From Simmondsia chinensis (lineage: Eukaryota > Streptophyta > Magnoliopsida > Caryophyllales > Simmondsiaceae): a DNA stretch of 64,000 nt. The stretch lies in assembly GCA_018398585.1 (NCBI GenBank), contig JAGTTD010000006.1:7912501-7976500 (forward strand), given 5' to 3'. The position numbers and the translations under genes were made by a program. The notes beneath the pieces were generated by a model. That model was given only the letters and a program-made list of their open reading frames with translations. It ran no database searches and was not told where the DNA came from. This document shows positions 13,601 through 25,890 of this stretch, in pieces; the first letter of the stretch is position 1; every line of letters starts with the position of its first letter.

Positions 13601-16600
13601 TTCTCAATTAACGAATTTAAGCCTTAAGATCGTTAGAACAAATTATCGAAATACATGCAAAATACTTGCAACCGGATACCTTAGAGATTTCAGGTGTTGA
13701 GGCCGTGCAATCACTTTCCTTAAGGCTTATTTCGCTATACGAAATATCCTCGGGGATACAACCGCCACCAAAAATGGAGTGAAGATGTGTATGGGAAGAA
13801 ATTGAGAGAGATGTATGAGATTGATCGAGTTTAAGACAACAAACACTAGTATACACCCAAAGAACTCAAGAAAACATGAAGATGTTCTTCAATATCTTTT
13901 TCCTCTAGTGTTTCTCTAATTCAAATCATATATTTTTCAATGTATATAACAAGTATTAGATGGGGAAATATATATGTATGCAATGGAATATGACGTCCCA
14001 AACATAAACCCAAGAAAAGACGCCAAAAACTGGGAAAGAAAGCGCGAAATTAACTGCCAGTAACTGGCCTGTGTGTCGACACACACATCGACACACAGCC
14101 CCTGTGTGTCGACACACACGTTGACACACAGGGTTACTGTAAGATTATGTGTCGACACACAGTCCCTGTGTGTCGACACACAACACCCTGCCGTGCGCTT
14201 TTGTAAGGCTGTGTGTCGACACACGGGCCATGTGTGTCGACACACACCTGATTCCCAATGGTACTGTAGGATTGTGTGTCGACACACATGGCCCATGTGT
14301 CGACACACACCCCTCTTATGTTGTAAACACTTAACCACACACCGGGACTATCTCATACACATTTTATACATACATTAAATAATGTTTTACATATTTATCA
14401 ACACATATTTTGAAAATACACTAACACCTTGAAGGGGTAAGACTGCATACATCTCACTCCTCCCAGACCCTGCAGAGGCAGGAGCCCTTGAAACACTGGG
14501 TTTTTTGTTGTTGTTGTTGTTGTTGTACTAACGCTTCATAGTGAGAGAAAAGATGCTAGAGATAACTAATATATGCTGCAAGATAGTTGTGGACTTAAAT
14601 TATGTGTTGAAGAGGAATGATGAATGCTTCAGTACACGAAATGGTCTTCGTATTAATTGTTCATTTAACTGGATTAGAGGGGAATTCTAAAGAATGTGGG
14701 TAAGACATTCAGAATGGAGGATAGTTGCCATACAAAGGTAAAAAATGGGCCAAAGAAAACTGATCTTAGGAGTCGAACTCAGTTATTGCTTTCTTGGGAC
14801 TCACGCAAGATATGGACCTCAGATGGAACATAATTGAAACATGGAATCCACGCAGCTGATTTCACTTACAGAGTTAATGCGTGGCTTAGTTGTTATAGCA
14901 GTACGTTCACGGATATTAGGATGTTTCTCTGACCTAATTACTGACCCTGCTAGTTTCTGGTCAGGCATGCTTTTGCCATTCTGGAAAACAGTGAAAAAAG
15001 CCCAGCCTTAGTTTCTTTAAGGTTTTGTTTGGAACCTGAAGTTGGAATTGAACAGAGTTGCAAATTCAATTCCAATTCCAGAGGAATTGGATTTAGAATG
15101 AAATTAAAATTCCATTGGACAACAAACGTTTGTAGCATCCTAGACTTCCAAACTAAGGCCAAGGTCATGTGACATTACAACTATCCATTGAATAAGTACA
15201 AGATTGAATATAGTAGTTCCGTTCAGTGTCAACTTCTTCCATTTGTAGCTCTTAGAACATGTAAATTATTGCATTATTCTCTTGCATTCTTTTGCTTGGC
15301 GTCCTCCTAAGATGTTAATAGAATGGCACCATTCCAACTAAATTGAAGATATCATAATTTCATGCTGAGATTCAAAACAGTATGTTATACCCTGTTCCAG
15401 CACTTACCATCCCAATAATGGGTGCTGTTGCTGTTGTGGTATTAATAACTTTGGCGGAAATGTTGCAAGTTACAAGGTTGTGGTGTTGCAAAAGTCTCTA
15501 GATTACACGAGTTTCTTTCTCTTTAGCTGCTCGTTATAATTTGGTGATGGTAATATGTAAAAAAGAAGATACTAGTAGAGGTCCTATAGAACTTTGCTTG
15601 TTCAGTAAGGTTAATGTGTGAAAATAGACTTACAAAAATGTGTTTTGAAACAGAATGATTTGTTGCTATATTTAGAATATTCACAATTTTTTTGGGACGA
15701 ACATGAGCAATTATTTTGGGAAAGAGGGAGTAATATATTTCTTCTGTTTAGTTGATATTTTTCTATTCTGTGTTCTCATCTACAGCAATGAGATTATCAG
15801 TGATACACACCTGATTTTCATCTGTTCTTATTTTTGGCTTATTGCAGAAGATCTTGCATGTCAGTTTCAACTGGGATACCAATGACATGAGTATTATGCT
15901 ACTTGCTAAGCTGGGAAAACCGCTATACGCAACTGCACGAATTGTCATAAACTACCTCCATATTAAGGGTGATGTATGTCTACATATTCCCTTTGATACT
16001 GTCCAGCTTTTAGTTCTGTTCGAAAGAAGTCATGATTGTGGTTATATTTACGGATGAAATGAGTTGAGCCGGCTCGTCATAAACATCGATAGGCTCGACT
16101 TATTTTAAACTCAAGTAGAGCCAAGCCAGCTCATTTAGCTTATTGATAGGCTTGAGTTCGTTGGCTTGTGAGCCTAAATGAGTCTAAGCGATTTTATCTT
16201 AATATAATATATTAGTTTGAATATGCCCAACCCAGCCAATTTGAGCCTAAATGAGCCAAGACTGAGATTAAATAAGCCTAAATTGAGCTTAAATGAGTAT
16301 AAATATTGCAAGTTTAGTTTGGAGCCTGCTAGCTAAGTACGAGCTCAGTCGAGCCCGAAAAGCCGAGCTCAAGCTTGAAGTTTCCAACTTCGGAAAGCTT
16401 CGAGTTGAGCTTAATGAAAACGAGCCAAGCCACAAACTAACGAGCTCGGGCTCGGGCTTGGCTCGGCTCGGCTCGGCTCGGCTTAGCTCAACTCAAATAT
16501 GCCCCTAGTTGAGTTATCCAACTATTGTGGCGGTCAAGGAACAGAAAGAACAAGATCTCTCTTGTATTTACTGCATAGGTGGCAGCCTTTTGATTTTTGT

Positions 16601-19600
16601 ATGATACCCTGCTCTATCTGCACTGGAATATAATGAAAATATACATATGAATGTGTATGTTAGCCGTATAGTATCGGAATGTTAAAGTACCATTTGTTTT
16701 AGGGAGCCTTCTATCATTGTATTTTTATTATTTCCTTGCATAATTAGTACAAATATCAATCTAAACAGAAAATTGTATTGCGGTAAAGTTGGCTAGCTGA
16801 AGCAGAGGGAAGACATTTTGCATTACAAGAAAGAAAACCTTTTTTATCCTGATTTCACATCCATAATCTTACCTCAACTTTACTGGGCCAGACATGAAAC
16901 CTTTACAAGGTTATATGATCAAGTTATAGCTGGTAAAAAAAACTTTTGAAGGACAAAGATTTTTATTGAAAACCCTTTCCACTCTTTGATTCTGTAGCGC
17001 GCGCACACACATACTCATGCACTCTCTCTCTCCCACACACATATATGGCACACAAGCGCTTAACACATGCATGCACACACATACATGTACGCAAATGTGC
17101 ACTTGCACCCAGGCATGTTTACTCAACAATCAGACAGTGCTTTATTTTTTTCTAACGCAGATGATGTTCATGACCTATTGTGTTAGTGACTTTTTTTCTC
17201 ATTGTCTTGAGCTTTACAGTTGCAGTTGATGCCGACTCTCGATGGGAAAGCAATTCTGTACTCATTTGTGACGGCTCCAGATGTTAGAATAGGGGTTGCA
17301 TTTGGAAGTGGTGGAAGCCAGTCGCTCCCAGCAACAGAGCTTCCAGGTGTTTCTTCTTGGCTGGTGCGTTATAGAAGTATCATTTATGTAAATAGAACCG
17401 TTTATGGCAGAAAATATGATCTTCTGTTTTATTTTATTTTATTTTTCTTGTATGTTCACATAGATGATGTGATGCAGCACATGATGGGAAATCGGGATAC
17501 GGGAAGGTTCAACAGCCTTCCCTTTTGAATTTTATTAAAACTGATAATAAAATAAACAAAGAGGGGTAAAAGCTCGCTCACTCACAACCCGAGGAGTCAA
17601 GATTTCTCTAGAATAACAATTCATAATTCTCAAATTCAAAGTCCCCTTCTAAACTAGCCTAACCTCTCTTTATATAGATGAGGGATTTCAATTCAATTCA
17701 AATTCAAAATCAGATGTAAACCTAATTAAGGATATAAATCAACTAATAGAGGAGGAATCAAAACTAAGGAAAGAGATAATTTGTTGAGTCGGAAATCAGC
17801 CAAAATCGTCCTTGAATCAATCCGGAAACCCCGCAGGGCCTTCAACCGTGTCTGACCATGGTGGCGCCAAGTTCTAGTAGCGCCAAGTATTGGTCGGGCC
17901 AAGAAACAGGTCCTCAACTATGTCTGACCACGGGTGGAGCCAAGTTTGGTCAAGCCAACTACTGGTGAAGCCAAGATGATGTTTTCCTCTATTGGCTTTG
18001 CATTTCCCTTCCTCCAATGGTGAAGCCAAGCATAAGGTAGAATACTTGGCTTAAGCCTATACCAACATGGCTCCCATCTCCTCTTGAACTTGCCTCGCTT
18101 GGGCCCCGGACCATCGAGATGTTGACCCAATAGTGTTGGCCCGCCATGGAGGGATTACCCGTTGCATCATTCTCTCCGGCTTAGAGAGAATTCGTCCTCG
18201 AATTCTGAGCGGTGTTTGCTTGATTAGCCTTGTTAGGTTGTGCTCCCTCATATCATCCGTTAGCCTCTTCGAGTCCTTGTTTGAATTCGACTTCTTTGGC
18301 CTATACCACTTTGGTTTAGGCGTCATCATCCTCCCCGGACAAGGAAGAACTTGTCCTCGAGTCCTCAACCTAACAACTTGAATCGTCCTTACCTGAGCAT
18401 TTGAGGGTACGACCTTCATGATGCTGGCGTTGCTGCCAACTTGCTTCCCAAACGTTTGAACTCCCTGTGGCAATGGTGCTATGCACTTTGCTCTCTCTTT
18501 AGGGTTTGGGTTCTTTGTTTCAGGGGTTCCGGATGTCTTGGGTTCTCCTTGAATCGCTTTTGGCATGTCTTGGCTTGCCTTCGATTCCTCTTCTTCTCTC
18601 TCCCCCAAGTCAAGCTGCGGCTCTTCATCCTAGATCACTTCTGGTTGGGATTCATCCTTGGTGACGCCAAACATTGGTGACACCACGTATGACTCACTTT
18701 CTGTGCTCGCGGTTGCCTTTTCATGTTGGGGCTCTAAGTTGGCGACGCCGACTTTGGTCTCAGTGGTGGCGCCAACTTCTGCTTCCGCGGTGAAGCCAAC
18801 TGCTTCTTCCGCCAAGGTTGCAGCCTTATCCACACTGACACCTTGCGCGAGTATTGTATGGTTGAGGGCTTCACATTTTTGTCCGCTTCTGGTTGGGGCT
18901 TCACAGTGGTGGCGCCAACTCTTGCTAATGGCAAGTCTTCCACGCCAGCTGTGCTCACAGCTTTCTTCCTCGGCTTTGGTGTCTCGGTACTTGTCTCACA
19001 GGACGCAGCGACCTTCTTTGGCCACAAGACGATCTTTACTTCCTCATAGATGAAGGCATACGTGTTCTTTTCTTCATCATAGATGGCGTGTCTATAGTCC
19101 ATCCAAGGCTTCCCCAATAACACGTGGTAAGCATCCATGGCCACCATATCTCACCAAATTGACTCTCGATGCCTTGTTCCCATTGAGAATTTGACCAGGC
19201 AACGCTTACGTGGAAGTACCTGATCACCTCTTTCGGGCATAGTGTAAGGGTTTGGATAATCCACCATCTTCAAACCTAACTTCTGAACGGTTTCTACAGA
19301 GATGGCGTTGCTACATCTTCCGGGATCAATGGCTAGGCGAGCAATTCTCTCGCTCATCGTGCACGTTGTCAGGAAGATGGGTTGCTTTCGCCTTTCTTCT
19401 CTGGGTTTTAGGATAGTGCCCGGTTTTAAGGGGCGTTGGGGTAGGGATCCGGGTTCAAAATTGGGATTTACCCTGAGTCGAATCCGGCGTCGCTCGATTT
19501 ACCGGAATGTCTCTTCCCATTCCTCAAATTTTCTCTCAAGTTGCTGAAGTTGGCTGCGGTCACGAACGTCTCTAATGGCGGCGTAACTCGGTCGCTCATA

Positions 19601-22600
19601 GGCCATCTCAGAAAACGTTATGAGCTCTGATACTAGATGATGCAGCATGTGATGGGAAATCGGGGGTACGAGAAGGTTCAACGGCCTTCTCTTTTGAATT
19701 TTATTAAAACTGATAATAAAATAAATAAAGAGGGGTAGAAACTCGCTCACTCACAACCCGAGGAGTCAAGATTTCTCTAGAATAACAATTCATAATTCTC
19801 AAATTCAAAGTCCCCTTCTAAATTAGCCTAACCTCCCTTTATATAGATGAGGGATTTCAATTCAATTCAAATTCAAAATCAGATCTAAACCTAATTAAGA
19901 AAATAAATCAACTAATAAAGGATAAATCAAAATTAAGGAAAGAGATAATTTGTTGAGTCAGAAATCAGCCGAAACGGTCCTTGAATCAATCCGGAAATCC
20001 CGTAAGGCCTTCAACCGCGTCTGACCATGGTGGCGCCAAGTTCTAGTAGCACCAAATATTGGTCGCGCTAAGAAACAGGCCCTCAACTATGTCTGACCAC
20101 GGGTCGAGCCAAGTTCGGTCAAGCCAACTACTGGTGAAGCCAAGATGATGTTTTCCTCTATTGGCTTTGCATTTCCCTTCCTCCAATGGTGAAGCCAAGC
20201 ATAAGGTAGAATACTTGGCTTAAGCCTATACCAACATGGCTCCCATCTCCTCTTGAACTTGCCCCGCTTGGGCCCTGACCATCAAAACGTTGACCCAATA
20301 GTGTTGGCCTGCCATTGATGGATTACCCTCTGCATCATGATGCAAGATAACTTGGGCTACCTTTACTGTTAGCAAACTTCTTGTTGTACACTGTGGAAAG
20401 AAAATTTAGGCCCCAACTAGAAATATAAAATAGTTATCATTTTTGGTTTTCACTTTTCCTTTTCATCTCCGGTTTTGTTTTTTGATTTTCCATTTGGAAA
20501 ACATGTATAGGAGCAGAAAATCGTTATTAGTTTTCCAATATAAAAAATAGAAAATGTGATTAAGTAACCTCCATTCCTAGTTTTATGAAATTGAAAATTA
20601 TCTGTATAAGTAATACTTGAGAATCCGAGAACTTGATAATCCGATTTGAACCCATTCCAAAAAACTAAGGTAACCAAAGTGAAAATGACTGGCTTGAGTA
20701 TATCCAAGAAAAATGAAAAAATTTCTGTTTCTAAACAGTTCCGTACTAGCTTGATTGATAATCCAGCCTTTTTCTTCCTCTGTTCGCATTGCATTGTTGG
20801 AAAATAGGCATTTTTCAGTTTTCTGTTTCCATTGCCTCGTACTTCACCATGAGTTTTTGCATCATTTAAAGAATTAACTTTGATAAGTATAGACCATAAT
20901 TGCAAGAAATGCTAAAAATGCTAACACATCATCCTCAGAAATACCGTTTAGCATTTCAAAGTTAAATTCGCATTTGAACTCTGTATCATAATTGTGGCAA
21001 ATGCGGTGAGATCAATGGTTGAATCCTTCGGATAAGAATGCCTTTATTTTTCCTATGCTGATTTATGTTTCTATCCAATGACTTGTTGGCTAAATTGTTT
21101 AACTTGAAAATGAGACTTCTTTATGTTGGACTCAATTTTTGTGGTTAACCAAAAACGCTATGCTCGATGATTCAATATGTGAAATTTTAGTAATTTTCTA
21201 TATGTAATTTAATACCACTTGGTGCTTACACTCCATTCACACTCCTAACCTTAGAATCTTCTATGATTGCTCGCTTCTTCGCTCCTACATCATGCAACTA
21301 TGGTTTAAAATATGTAGCTTCACTCTTATTCTTCTATACTGATGATAAGCCTCTTTTCATAAAGGTTAAACTTTTCACGGACACTTTAACAAAGACTATG
21401 GTTGAACCTCGACGCCGGTGTTACCCTCTACCAGCGGTGCAATTAAGAAAAAAGGCTGTAGGAGGCATCGTTTATGTGAAAGTAATTTCTGCAAGTCAGA
21501 TATGTAGATATGGGATGAGAGGAAGCCCTTTGAAAAGGCAACAGAATAATTCTGCAGAAGAGCATGCTATTAAAGATTTGAAAACATTTGTTGAGGTAGA
21601 ACTTGAGGAGCTAACAAGAAGAACCGATGTCAAGCCAGGCTCAAGCCCGAGATGGGATTCATCGTATAATATGGTTTTACACGAGGATGCAGGAGTCCTT
21701 AGATTCCACCTTTATGAATCTTCTCCGGACAGTGTGAAGTTAGACTATCTTGCCAGTTGTGAAGTTAAGGTACCATTACAGCAACTTGTGCATATTTATC
21801 TATTGATCACTACTGTACTTTAGCCAAGTTGAGCCCGAGCTTTTTAGGTTTCGTTTACGTTTACCCCGGCTCAAAACTTGCCAAGCTCGGAAACTTCAAG
21901 TTTGATCTCGGTTCTTCAAGCTCAGGCTCGGGCTCAGTTGAATCAAGATTGAACTTTGCTTTATGAGCTCTAAACTAAATTGCAATTTTTAGGCTCATTT
22001 AAGCTCAATCCAAGCTTGTTTGGGCTCGAGATTGACTCCTTAAAGCCCAAACTTGTCTTGATTGGACATAATTAAACTAATATATTATATTGGCATAGGC
22101 TCGTTTAGGCTCGCAAGCTCAAGAGCCCAAGCTTCATGAGGCTTGGGCTCGGCTTGATAAGCGAAACGAGCCGGCTCAGCTCGGCTTGGCTAGGCTCCAC
22201 TCCCTCTCGAAACAAACAAAGCCCTTCAAGCTTTACGACAAGCTTGTGAGCTGGCTCGGCTCATTTACACCCCCTACTATTTGTCCTTGCAAGTTTCTAA
22301 CGGTCTTCCATGCAATGCGGTAGTAAAAGTTCTGCAAATCTGTATATATGAGACATCAAAGGAATATAATTGCATCATATTGGTTCAGTGCACAAACTTT
22401 ATTCGTTTTTTTTCTTATAACCGCAGATGAACATATAATAATGACAAAGGATACGTCTGCAGTAATCTTCATATAACAAATTCAAATTCTGCAGATTAGG
22501 GTCTAAAGCTGACCTATTGTCTCACAACCCTTTTTGACGATTCTTGGCTACAGAATGGGCTAAGGAATTGTTGACATACATCTGATATTATTACAGAAGA

Positions 22601-25600
22601 CAGCTTATGGCTTCTGTTTTCAAGTTTTGAAATATATAAATTGGGCCGCATAACCTCATTTTTGAATAGATAAATGATCTCTAGTGTGGTATGAACAGAT
22701 CAAATATTGCGAGGATGATTCCACAACATTCTGGGCTATAGGACCCGATTCTAGCATTATAGCCAAGCATGCGATGAAATGCGGAGATGATGTTGAAATG
22801 AATATCCCATTTGAAGGAGTGAGTTCAGGGGAGGTATGAACTTTGATTTATACATTTTCGTTTGTAGCTAAGTGAGTAGAGAGTTTGACCTATGGCCTCT
22901 TATCCGGGGCCCATAATCTTGGTTGTGTTTTGCTGTTGGATTAAGGCCTCATCGGTCTTGGAGTTATATGGCTGTAGCCCTGATTAAGGGCTTGTTTGGC
23001 CAAGTTTATTGTCTGGAAAAAAAAAAAAAAAAAAAAAAATTTAAGAGAAAACCCTTTGCCATGGATTTGAGTGTATTTGGCCTGGAAAGAAAAGTGCTCT
23101 TAAAAAGAAGTAGAAACTGTTTTTCTACTTGTAATGAGCACAATACCTTGGAGGGGACATTAAGTTTTTAGTTCAATTCGTGAAAGAGTATGTCAGAACG
23201 GTCACTGTTTCCATGACGCAAAAATGGTTTCCAACTTGGCCGGAAATATGGTCATTGTATTTCTTCTATGGTCCAGTAGTCTTCAATGCCTTATTTGGAT
23301 CTTGGCCCCATTATGTGGGCTGACATGTTTCTGTAGAGCTATCTCTACGAAGCTTTCTTAATGTTGTTCCTTTTACCATTGTTAAAAAAAGAAATGTTAG
23401 AACAAATATATGTAGTCTCAGTGTTGTGCTTATGATGCTTACAAATTCTGCAGTTGTCAGTGAGACTTATTCTTAAAGAATGGCAATTCTCGGATGGTTC
23501 AAACAGTTCGAGTAGTTTACATCTGAGTCATCAACAATCAGTTAACGGATTCTCAAACTTGCATTCAAGCACTGGAAGGAAGATTTATGTTACTGTTGTT
23601 GAAGCCAGGGATCTTGTTGCAAAAGAGAAATCTGGAAAGTGCGAGCCGTATGTTAAATTGCAATATGGGAAGGTTTGTTTTTTATTAGTTCATTTCAATG
23701 GTGACAAATAAGCTTCCCAAACCAAAATTTATTCTAATATTGATTAGTGTCCTTGCTTATTTCCCCTGTCAGTAAAATATGTTACAAGAGTTAAACTTGA
23801 TCTAATACACACTTGTATTATTTGGATTTATACACGAGAATTTCGGTCAAAAGTTCGTGTTGTAAAGGTGAGAATAATGTCGGCCACAATAGTGGTAGTA
23901 GAAACATAACACATAGTACATAATATGGTACAATCAATTTGAGAGTTATGAGTAGCAAAAGAAAAAATATTGAATATGGATATTTAATTTAGGTGTAGGT
24001 GTATATTGGTTATTTTCAATTCTCCTTCATTTGTTAATTGCAAAAAAAATATGGATATGTGTTATAATCCTTGTATTATACAGATAATGAAAAAGCCTCT
24101 TTTTTTTTTTTTTACCAGATCATATAGCAAATTGACTCTGACATTACTGTCGTTTCTTCAGGCTGTGCATAGGACAAAAGCTGCACAAAGTACAAATCCA
24201 GTATGGGATCAGAGATTCAAATTTGAAGAGATAGGAGGGGGTGAATATCTGAAGTTAAGATGCTTATACGAAGAAACCTTTGGGGATGAGAACATCGGTA
24301 GTGCTAGAGTAAACTTGGAAGGCTTGGCAGAGGGACCCGTGAGGGATGTCTGGGTTCCCCTCGAAAAAGTGAATTCGGGTGATATTAGGCTTAAAATTGA
24401 AGCTGTGAGAGAGGTATGCTTCTGTTGTGAATAAAAATTCTTCTTGCAATTCTTGCTGTGAATAAGTGGAAGTGCATTCTGAATTTCAGGCTTATTCTTA
24501 GATTTTCGTTTAGACGCCACTCTTTGTATATGCTTCTGGCCATGTCTGATTTTGAGGTTCTTTTGTTTTTTTTTTTTGAGCATTGATTTTGAGGTTCTCT
24601 ATCTTGAAATAACATTAATCTCTTATGCCATTTGCAATATAGTATCAAAATAGTAACAACTTTAGATGCTTTTAACCACTACATATAATACTAATTGGGA
24701 AAACTGTAAGCAGTCTGGAATTGGGTTTTCAGAATCCAAAGAATTTTTCAAGTTTTTCTTTCCTGTCCATTTTGGGAACTAGAAGACACAGTCGCCTACT
24801 TCATATATTGTCATATTTTCCTCTTAAGAGCTCTCAATGACTTCAAGCATTCCCTTAATGGTGCTAATTTTCTTCTGATACTTTTTATTAATGCCAACTA
24901 AATATCGTAAGTAAATTGCTCTTGATTGTCCAATCATTTGATAACCAAAGTCGTTTTTAAATAAATAATCACTACGAGTTAGACTCAATAGAATTTGATC
25001 AATCCTTTTTTTTGTCATTGTTAAAATGGAGAATCAAACCATAACTCTCTTTCTTCATCATAAATCGAATCACTATTCATGAGCCATTCTTTTTAATCTT
25101 TTGATTTTCGTGGGGGATCAATCGATATAACCTTTTGTAGTCAATTCAAAGCTTGAATGACTTCATTTTTATTTCATATTGCGCAGGGTTGGATAGAGCT
25201 TCTTCTAGTTGAAGCTAGAGATCTTGTTGCTGCGGATCTCATGGGAACCAGTGATCCCTACGTGAAGGTCCTATATGGAAGCATGAAGAAAAGAACCAAG
25301 GTTTTTTTCCTTTTTTTCTAGCTTGACCTCCTGCCAGTCCTGCAATATACTCATGAAAATTCATTGTAGTGAAAGATATTTAGCATAATTAGTTACCTCA
25401 TGTATCATAGGAACATTGAATCATATCGTGTTTTGCGGTTGCATTTGAGTCACTGTGTCATGGAAGCAGGTTCAGTTTTTTCAAGAGCATAGGTTTGTTT
25501 TAACTTCTTGCAAAAATTGGAACAAGAAGTCACAAAATCATTAATTTTAGTACATTTCAATAGTTTGTAACGTGTAAACACATGTTTAGATGTGTTTAAT

Positions 25601-25854
25601 AAATAAAATGCACTAAATATGTTTTATGCAGGCTATTTAAAGTAATGGATTGCTCATTTATTCTTTTAATTTATCTATATTTTTACATACAGCCGCCTCT
25701 TACATTTGTTCGAGTAATATTTTTTTCTGAAAGTAAGTGGGGTTGGGGGGATCAGAACCGAGTTCCTCTTGTTGTAAGGTCTTAACCCTGACACTATTTT
25801 TACCAATAGCCCAAGATCTCATTGACTTGGTTCGGGAATATGCACAGTCCTAAT

Positions 25855-25890
<36 letters not shown>

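Larger units (their letters stand above)
9049..14426 (-). mobile_element. Non-coding LTR retrotransposon (Copia-like ends) with palindrome-rich LTRs
   Basis: LTRs at 9049-9765 and 13631-14426. Target duplication CCTTG at 9044-9048 and 14427-14431. LTR ends are TGTTAG...CTAACA type, each copy with a different mutation at one end. A purine tract GGTGGGGGAT (complement of 9766-9775) abuts the left LTR, so the element lies on the minus strand and the right LTR is its 5' LTR. The 3.9-kb interior (9766-13630) has no recognisable gag or pol and no ORF of note, so it is a LARD-like, non-autonomous element. No clear primer-binding site seen. The PPT/LTR start resembles Copia; superfamily is an inference. 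Confidence 0.88.
8280..14526 (+). mobile_element. 5'-truncated RTE-type LINE, split by an LTR element
   Basis: Two parts, 8280-9048 and 14432-14526, flanked by target copies ACTAATGCTTCATAGT (8264-8279) and ACTAACGCTTCATAGT (14527-14542). The first part translates, with stops, to the C-terminal region of plant RTE reverse transcriptases: YGAECWP, VAEMRRL, then [20 protein letters not shown] and RLRWFGH. The second part is the 3' end, a CCTTGAAACACTGGG motif and (TTG)n. Only the last part of the RT ORF remains. The LTR element at 9049-14426 inserted into its 3' UTR. Confidence 0.88.

Noticed and set aside
9464..14313. Regularly spaced palindromic repeats resembling a CRISPR array
   Set aside because: They lie inside the two LTRs of a plant retrotransposon, the spacers are the same in both LTRs, spacing is uneven, and no cas genes exist in this plant DNA.
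9334..14378. Open frames of 60-133 codons on both strands with repeated CVDTQ/CRHT peptides
   Set aside because: They are produced by the palindrome repeat being open in several frames; no protein family and no codon signature.
17461..17528. Read-through of exon 7 into the following intron
   Set aside because: Frame stays open past the donor, but the next family-conserved residues (VKLFTDTL) are found at 21365 after a proper acceptor.
20450..20905. 151-codon minus-strand ORF as a gene
   Set aside because: Intronic, AT-rich, no recognisable domain and no supporting exon structure.
24006..24161. Upstream extension of exon 11 (frame open from 24006)
   Set aside because: Contains a T-rich tract followed by a good cttcag acceptor at 24161; the extension has no counterpart in the family.
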